Shown here piece after piece: positions 59,568 through 64,000 of a stretch of DNA of 64,000 nucleotides (the stretch's first letter is position 1; the number at the start of each line of letters is the position of its first letter). The translations under genes were made by a program, and so were the position numbers. The notes under the pieces are model-generated. The model searched no databases and was not told where the DNA came from. It saw only the letters and a program-made list of their open reading frames with translations. The DNA comes from Streptomyces chartreusis. GTDB taxonomy: Bacteria > Actinomycetota > Actinomycetes > Streptomycetales > Streptomycetaceae. Location: assembly GCF_008704715.1 (NCBI RefSeq), contig NZ_CP023689.1:3286001-3350000 (forward strand). Direction: 5' to 3'.

Positions 59568-61046
59568 GTGGCCGATGCGGCGCGTTCGCAGGACGACACC
59601 GCGCACGACGGGGGGAAGGCCGGCCGGTTCACCGGTATGGGGCCCTTCATGCTCGTCTGGAGCGGGCAGGCGGTGTCCCTGGTGGGCAATTCCGTCCTGC
59701 GGTTCGCCTTCGTCTTCGAGACCTGGTCGGCCACCGGCCGCGCGACCGCGCTGACCACCCTCTCGCTGTGCGCCCTGCTCCCCCAGGTGCTGCTGAGTCC
59801 GCTCGCCGGTGCCTTCGTCGACCGCGTCAACCGGCGTACGGCACTCCAGCTCGCCGACGGCGGCGGGCTGCTGGTCGTGGCGCTGCTCGCCGTCCTGCAC
59901 TTCACCGGCGGGCTGCACACCTGGGAGGTCTACGGGGCGGTCATGCTGCTCGGCGGTGCCGCCGCGTTCCAGTTCCCGGCGCTCGGCGCGGCCGTGCCGC
60001 TGCTGGTGGACAAGCGCCAACTCCAGCGTGCCAACAGCTTGTTGGCGAGCGCCAAGAGCACCGCCGACGTGGGCGGGCCGGCGCTCGGCGGGCTGCTGGT
60101 GGCGTTCTCCGGGATCGGTTTCATCCTCGTCGCCGACCTGGTCAGCTTCGCTCTCGCGCTGGCCGCGATCCGGGTCGTACGAATGCGGGGGGACACCGGT
60201 CCCAAGGCGAAGCCGGGCGGTGGTCCGCGCAAGAAGCTGATCGCCGAGGCCGTCGAGGGGATGCGTTTCCTCTTCCGCTTCCCGAGCCTGCGCGATCTGA
60301 TGCTGGCCTTCTGCTTCGTCAACCTGGTCATGGTCTTCGGCTTCGCCGCCGTACAGCCCATGGTGCTGGCGCGCTCCGGCGGGGAGACCTCGGCGCTGGC
60401 GAGCGTCAACACCGCGATCGGTGTCGGCGGGGTCGCGGGCGGGCTGCTGATGGCGGCCTGGAGCGGGCCGCGGAACCGGGCCCGGGGCATGCTGCTCGGG
60501 ATCATCGGCATGTGCCTGTCCGCCCAGGTGGCGATGGCGCTGGCCGGCGAGGTCGTCGGCTGGTGCGCGGCCATCCTGGTGGGCGCGGCGCTGATGCCGA
60601 TGATCAACGGCACGATGCAGGCGATCGTGCAGACGAAGGTTCCGCAGGAGTGGCACGGCCGGGTCTTCGGCGCGGTGGTGTTCCTGTCGCAGCTCTCCGT
60701 CCCGCTGGCCACCGCGGTCTCCGGTCCGCTGGCCGACCATGTCTTCGAGCCGCAGGCCGCGGACGGCGCCGGCATCTTCGTGGTGCTCGGGCCGCTCCTC
60801 GGGGACGGGCCCGGCAGCGGCATGGCCGCGATGCTGCTCATCGCCGGGCTGTGCGGCGTCACCGTCGCGGTGCTGAGCATGTCCCGGCGCACGGTTCGCG
60901 AGATCGACTCGCTGCTGCCGGATGTCACCGACGACTCCGCGGAATCCGACGACGGCGACGACTCCGCGCGGCCCGGCGATCCCGAGGCCCCGGGGAGCAC
61001 CGACAAACCCGACAACCCCGAGAACAAAGCACTCGTGGAGGGCTGA
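59568..61046 (+). CDS. MFS transporter
   Basis: 492 aa, about twelve transmembrane segments, of the enterobactin exporter-like/DHA3 type: LVWSGQAVSLVGNSVLRFAF and LSPLAGAFVDRVNRRTAL (motif A) near the N-terminus. The C-terminal 60 residues are an acidic soluble tail (DSAESDDGDDSARPGDP). GTG 59568 with GGGGGTACGCAC. Followed by mbtH and an NRPS, so product or siderophore export is inferred. Confidence 0.9.
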   Translation: MADAARSQDDTAHDGGKAGRFTGMGPFMLVWSGQAVSLVGNSVLRFAFVFETWSATGRATALTTLSLCALLPQVLLSPLAGAFVDRVNRRTALQLADGGGLLVVALLAVLHFTGGLHTWEVYGAVMLLGGAAAFQFPALGAAVPLLVDKRQLQRANSLLASAKSTADVGGPALGGLLVAFSGIGFILVADLVSFALALAAIRVVRMRGDTGPKAKPGGGPRKKLIAEAVEGMRFLFRFPSLRDLMLAFCFVNLVMVFGFAAVQPMVLARSGGETSALASVNTAIGVGGVAGGLLMAAWSGPRNRARGMLLGIIGMCLSAQVAMALAGEVVGWCAAILVGAALMPMINGTMQAIVQTKVPQEWHGRVFGAVVFLSQLSVPLATAVSGPLADHVFEPQAADGAGIFVVLGPLLGDGPGSGMAAMLLIAGLCGVTVAVLSMSRRTVREIDSLLPDVTDDSAESDDGDDSARPGDPEAPGSTDKPDNPENKALVEG

Positions 61047-61048
61047 CC

Positions 61049-61255
61049 ATGACCACCAATCCGTTCGAGGACGAGAACGGGACCTATCTCGTCCTCACCA
61101 ACGCCGAGGGCCAGTACTCGCTGTGGCCCGAGGGGATCGCCGTGCCGGACGGGTGGGACGTGGCGCTGAGCGCGAGCAGCCGTGCCGAGTGCCTCGCCCA
61201 TGTCGAGGCCAACTGGACGGACATATGTCCCGCCCCCGCGGGCGCAGACGCCTGA
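61049..61255 (+). CDS. MbtH-like protein
   Basis: 68 aa activator of NRPS adenylation domains. [12 protein letters not shown] and VPDGW match the family; the C-terminal WTDxRP motif reads WTDICP, with Cys60 for Arg. ATG 61049 has GGAGGG upstream and lies 2 bases after the MFS stop; the NRPS ATG follows after 1 base. An operon is evident. Confidence 0.95.
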   Translation: MTTNPFEDENGTYLVLTNAEGQYSLWPEGIAVPDGWDVALSASSRAECLAHVEANWTDICPAPAGADA

Positions 61256-61256
61256 G

Positions 61257-64000
61257 ATGGGGTCGACGGGGGCGTTGCACGGTGTGCATGAACTCTTCGC
61301 TCAGCAGGCTCGACGGACACCGGCGGCGACCGCGCTGGTGCACGGCGGGCAGCGGCTGAGCTACGGCGAACTCGACGCGCGTGCCGACCGGTTGGCCGGG
61401 CTGCTGCGGCGGCACGGGGTTCGGCCGGGAGCCCTGGTGGGCGTGTACCTGGAGCGGTCCGCCGAGATGGTGGTGGCACTGCTCGGCACGCTCAAGGCCG
61501 GTGCCGGCCATGTGATGCTCGACCCGGACTTTCCGGCGGAGCGGCTGCGCGCGATGGCGGCCGACGCGGGCGTCGGCGTCGTGGTGTCCCGCCGCGGGGA
61601 CCGGCAGCCGGTCACGGCCGCCGTGTCGGTGGCGGTGGAGGACGCCGAGCAGGCCGAGCGGATCGAACCCGTGGCCGTACGGCCGCACGACCCCGCGTGC
61701 GTGATGTTCACCTCCGGCTCCACCGGACGTCCGAAGGGCATCGTCGCCCCCCATTCCGCGATCACGGGGACGCTGACCGGGCAGGACTTCGCGTCCTTCG
61801 GGACCGGCGCGGTGTGGTTGCAGTGCTCCCCGGTGTCCTGGGACGCGTTCGCCCTCGAGCTGTGGGGGCCGCTGCTGAACGGCGGCCTGTGCGTGCTGCA
61901 CCCGGGACAGCGGCCCGACCCGGTCGTGATCGCCGAGTTGGTCGACCGGCATGCCGTGACCTCGCTGTACCTGTCGGCCTCGCTGTTCCACGTGGTCGTC
62001 GACGAGTATCCGCGGGCCCTGGACGGCGTACGCGAACTGATCGTCGGCGGCGAGCCGTTGTCGCCCGCGCACGCGGCCCGCGCGCTTCGGCGCCACCCCG
62101 GGCTGCGGCTGAGCAACGGCTACGGCCCGGTCGAGGGCATGGTCTTCCTGACCGTCCATCCGATCACCGCCGAGGAGGTGCGGGACGGCCGGCCGGTGCC
62201 GATCGGGCGCCCGCTCGCGGGCAAGCGGCTCCGGGTGCTGGACGAGCGGCTGCGGCCCGTCGCGGACGGCGGGGCGGGTGAGCTGTACGCCGCCGGGGCG
62301 GGTGTCGCCCTCGGCTACTGCGGCCGGCCGGAGCTGACGGCCGAGCGGTTCGTGGCCGACCCGTACGGGCCCTCGGGCGAGCGGATGTACCGCACCGGGG
62401 ATCTGGTGCGGCGCCGGACGGACGGCGTGCTGGAGTATCTCGGGCGGGCCGACTCCCAGGTGAAGATCCGCGGGTTCCGGGTGGAGCCGGGCGAGGTGGA
62501 GACGGTTCTGGCGGGTCATCCGGGCGTGGTCCGGGCCGCCGTGGTCGCCCGGCCCGACGGCACGGGCGAGAAGCGGCTGGTCGCGTACGTCGTCCCGCGC
62601 GACGGGGACCTGCGGCGGCCCTCGGAAGGGGAGTTACGCACGCACGCGGCTCGGCTGCTGGCCGACTATCTGGTCCCGGCCGCCTTCGTCCTGCTGGACG
62701 CCCTGCCGCTCACCCCCAACGGCAAGCTGGACCGCGCCGCCCTGCCGGAGCCCGGCCCGGTCACCGGCTCCCTCGGCTCGGCGGCCGGACGGCGTCCTTC
62801 GGGGCCGGTGGAGGAGGCGCTGTGCGGGCTGTTCTCCGAGGTGCTGGGGGTGGCGTCCGTGGGCCCCGAGGACGACTTCTTCGAGCTCGGCGGCAACTCG
62901 CTGATGGTGGCCCGGCTGCTGGGCCGGATCCGGCTGACGCTGGGCGCGCGGGTCGGCGTACGGACGCTGTTCGAGTGCCGGACGCCGGCGACGCTGCTGC
63001 CGCACGTCGAGGAGACGGCAGGGAAGGGCGACCCGGCCGACGCGCCCGCCCCGGTCCCGGCCGGTGACACGCTGCCCCTCTCCCATGCCCAGCGGCGCCT
63101 GTGGTTCCTGGACCGGGTCGACGCGGGCACCGCGTACACCCTGCCGGTGCTGGTGCGACTGCGCGGGGCGGTCGACGCGGCGGCGCTGCGGGCGGCGCTC
63201 GGGGACGTGGCGGCGCGGCAGGCGGTGCTGCGGACCGTGTTCGAGGAGAGCGACGGCGAGCCGAGGCAGCGGGTGCTGGACGGGGCCGGGGCACGGCCGC
63301 GGCTGCGGGAGGTCCGGGTCCGGTCCGGGGAGTTGGCGGGGGCCGTCGCCGGGGCCGCCCGGCACCGCTTCGATCTCGCCGCCGAACTGCCCCTGCACGC
63401 CGTGCTGTTCGGTGTCACCGACCGGCCGGACGAGCATGCGCTGCTGCTGGTGCTGCACCACATCGCGGGCGACGGCTGGTCCCTGCCGCCGCTGTTCAGG
63501 GACCTGTCGCGGGCCTACGCCGCCCGCACCGCCGGAGCAGTGCCGGAGGCGACCGCGCCGCCCGTGCCGTACGCCGACTTCGCCCGCCGGCAGCGGGAAC
63601 GGCTCGGCACGGCCGACGATCCCGGGTCCCTCACGTCGGAACAGCTCGTCTTCTGGCGCAAGGCCCTGACCGGTCTGGCGCCCGGCGGCCCGCTGCTGCC
63701 CCGCCGTCCCGGACGGCCCGCCGTGCCGGGCCGGGACGCCGACACCGTCGTACGGCGGCTGGACGCGCGGACGCACGCGCGGATCGTCGATGCGGCGCGG
63801 GAGCAGGGCGCCACGCTGTTCATGGCGTTGCACGCCGCCCTGGCCACCGCGCTGGTGCGGACAGGCGCGGGCGAGGATCTCGCGGTCGGGTCGCCGATCG
63901 CCGGACGCGGGCACGACGGCACGGTGGACGACGTCGTCGGGTTCTTCGTCAACATGCTGGTGCTGCGCACCGACGCCTCCGGCGACCCGACCGCACGGCA
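61257..64000 (+). CDS. nonribosomal peptide synthetase, A-PCP-C..., truncated by window
   Basis: First 914 codons; continues past 64000. No condensation domain at the start, so it is probably an initiation or loading module. A domain 1-505 ([13 protein letters not shown] 149-161, [18 protein letters not shown]). PCP 515-585 with Ser548 in [11 protein letters not shown] domain starts about 605 ([13 protein letters not shown], active HHIAGDG 734-740, [14 protein letters not shown] near the end). Specificity residues read from A-domain alignment: D196 A197 L200 Y238 I262 G264 G288 V296 F297 K490, nearest to valine-type codes. Codon 460 is TTA (62634-62636). Confidence 0.93.
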   Translation, partial: MGSTGALHGVHELFAQQARRTPAATALVHGGQRLSYGELDARADRLAGLLRRHGVRPGALVGVYLERSAEMVVALLGTLKAGAGHVMLDPDFPAERLRAMAADAGVGVVVSRRGDRQPVTAAVSVAVEDAEQAERIEPVAVRPHDPACVMFTSGSTGRPKGIVAPHSAITGTLTGQDFASFGTGAVWLQCSPVSWDAFALELWGPLLNGGLCVLHPGQRPDPVVIAELVDRHAVTSLYLSASLFHVVVDEYPRALDGVRELIVGGEPLSPAHAARALRRHPGLRLSNGYGPVEGMVFLTVHPITAEEVRDGRPVPIGRPLAGKRLRVLDERLRPVADGGAGELYAAGAGVALGYCGRPELTAERFVADPYGPSGERMYRTGDLVRRRTDGVLEYLGRADSQVKIRGFRVEPGEVETVLAGHPGVVRAAVVARPDGTGEKRLVAYVVPRDGDLRRPSEGELRTHAARLLADYLVPAAFVLLDALPLTPNGKLDRAALPEPGPVTGSLGSAAGRRPSGPVEEALCGLFSEVLGVASVGPEDDFFELGGNSLMVARLLGRIRLTLGARVGVRTLFECRTPATLLPHVEETAGKGDPADAPAPVPAGDTLPLSHAQRRLWFLDRVDAGTAYTLPVLVRLRGAVDAAALRAALGDVAARQAVLRTVFEESDGEPRQRVLDGAGARPRLREVRVRSGELAGAVAGAARHRFDLAAELPLHAVLFGVTDRPDEHALLLVLHHIAGDGWSLPPLFRDLSRAYAARTAGAVPEATAPPVPYADFARRQRERLGTADDPGSLTSEQLVFWRKALTGLAPGGPLLPRRPGRPAVPGRDADTVVRRLDARTHARIVDAAREQGATLFMALHAALATALVRTGAGEDLAVGSPIAGRGHDGTVDDVVGFFVNMLVLRTDASGDPTAR

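Overview
The window is very GC-rich chromosomal DNA. Gene content and order identify it as a Streptomyces core chromosome, or a very close relative: scy-filP polar-growth genes, the chiS-chiR-chiC chitinase locus, a complete atpIBEFHAGDC operon, rho, a hom-thrC-thrB unit, lysA, and short Streptomyces intergenic palindromes. From memory, the order runs against the Streptomyces coelicolor SCO53xx-54xx region (FilP SCO5396, Scy SCO5397, ChiC SCO5376). I could not run a search, so species and locus numbers are not claimed.

Layout. 1-2165: propionate/C4 metabolism genes (meaB fragment, acetyl-CoA acetyltransferase, methylmalonyl-CoA epimerase). 2376-7347: scy and filP, coiled-coil proteins of tip growth, closed by a strong terminator. 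7434-11451: two tandem ABC-2 exporter modules. 11462-14479: a small Cys-motif protein, a luciferase-like monooxygenase, an SCO5389-family protein and the mismatch endonuclease nucS. 14708-18895: a membrane-anchored STAND-like ATPase, a STAS anti-sigma antagonist and 3-hydroxybutyryl-CoA dehydrogenase. 19056-21323: a TetR gene divergent from an ABC-2 exporter, with an AT-rich palindrome between them. 21337-22742: a PduO-type adenosyltransferase whose 3' end is duplicated downstream, and a membrane protein. 22895-26674: chiS, chiR and chiC.

26683-45291 is a long minus-strand housekeeping region. Read in transcription order it holds an FG-GAP serine protease, an LCP cell-wall ligase, rpmE, prfA, prmC, tsaC/sua5, an LMW-phosphatase-like gene, glyA, a MraY/WecA-type transferase and the ATP synthase operon, with a DUF2550 gene at its end. 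The prfA-prmC-tsaC-ywlE-glyA-atp order resembles that of Bacillus. 45415-54908 holds, in transcription order, a response regulator, a degenerate arginyl-tRNA synthetase (NrtL), lysA, hom, thrC, thrB and rho. A tRNA-Arg(CCG) lies at 55084.

55381-61255 is more accessory: a small membrane protein pair, an AbaA/WhiJ-type regulatory trio (ATP-binding protein, DUF397 protein, XRE regulator), a DUF574 methyltransferase, an MFS exporter and an MbtH protein. The window ends inside a nonribosomal peptide synthetase (from 61257: A-PCP-C..., truncated), so a natural-product cluster begins at the right edge.

Points most worth a second look: a TTA (bldA) codon in the NRPS and another at codon 3 of the ATP-binding regulator; a phosphatase homologue with Ser in place of the catalytic Cys; a STAND-like ATPase with Arg in place of the Walker A Lys; the degenerate ArgRS upstream of lysA; and the duplicated pduO 3' end.
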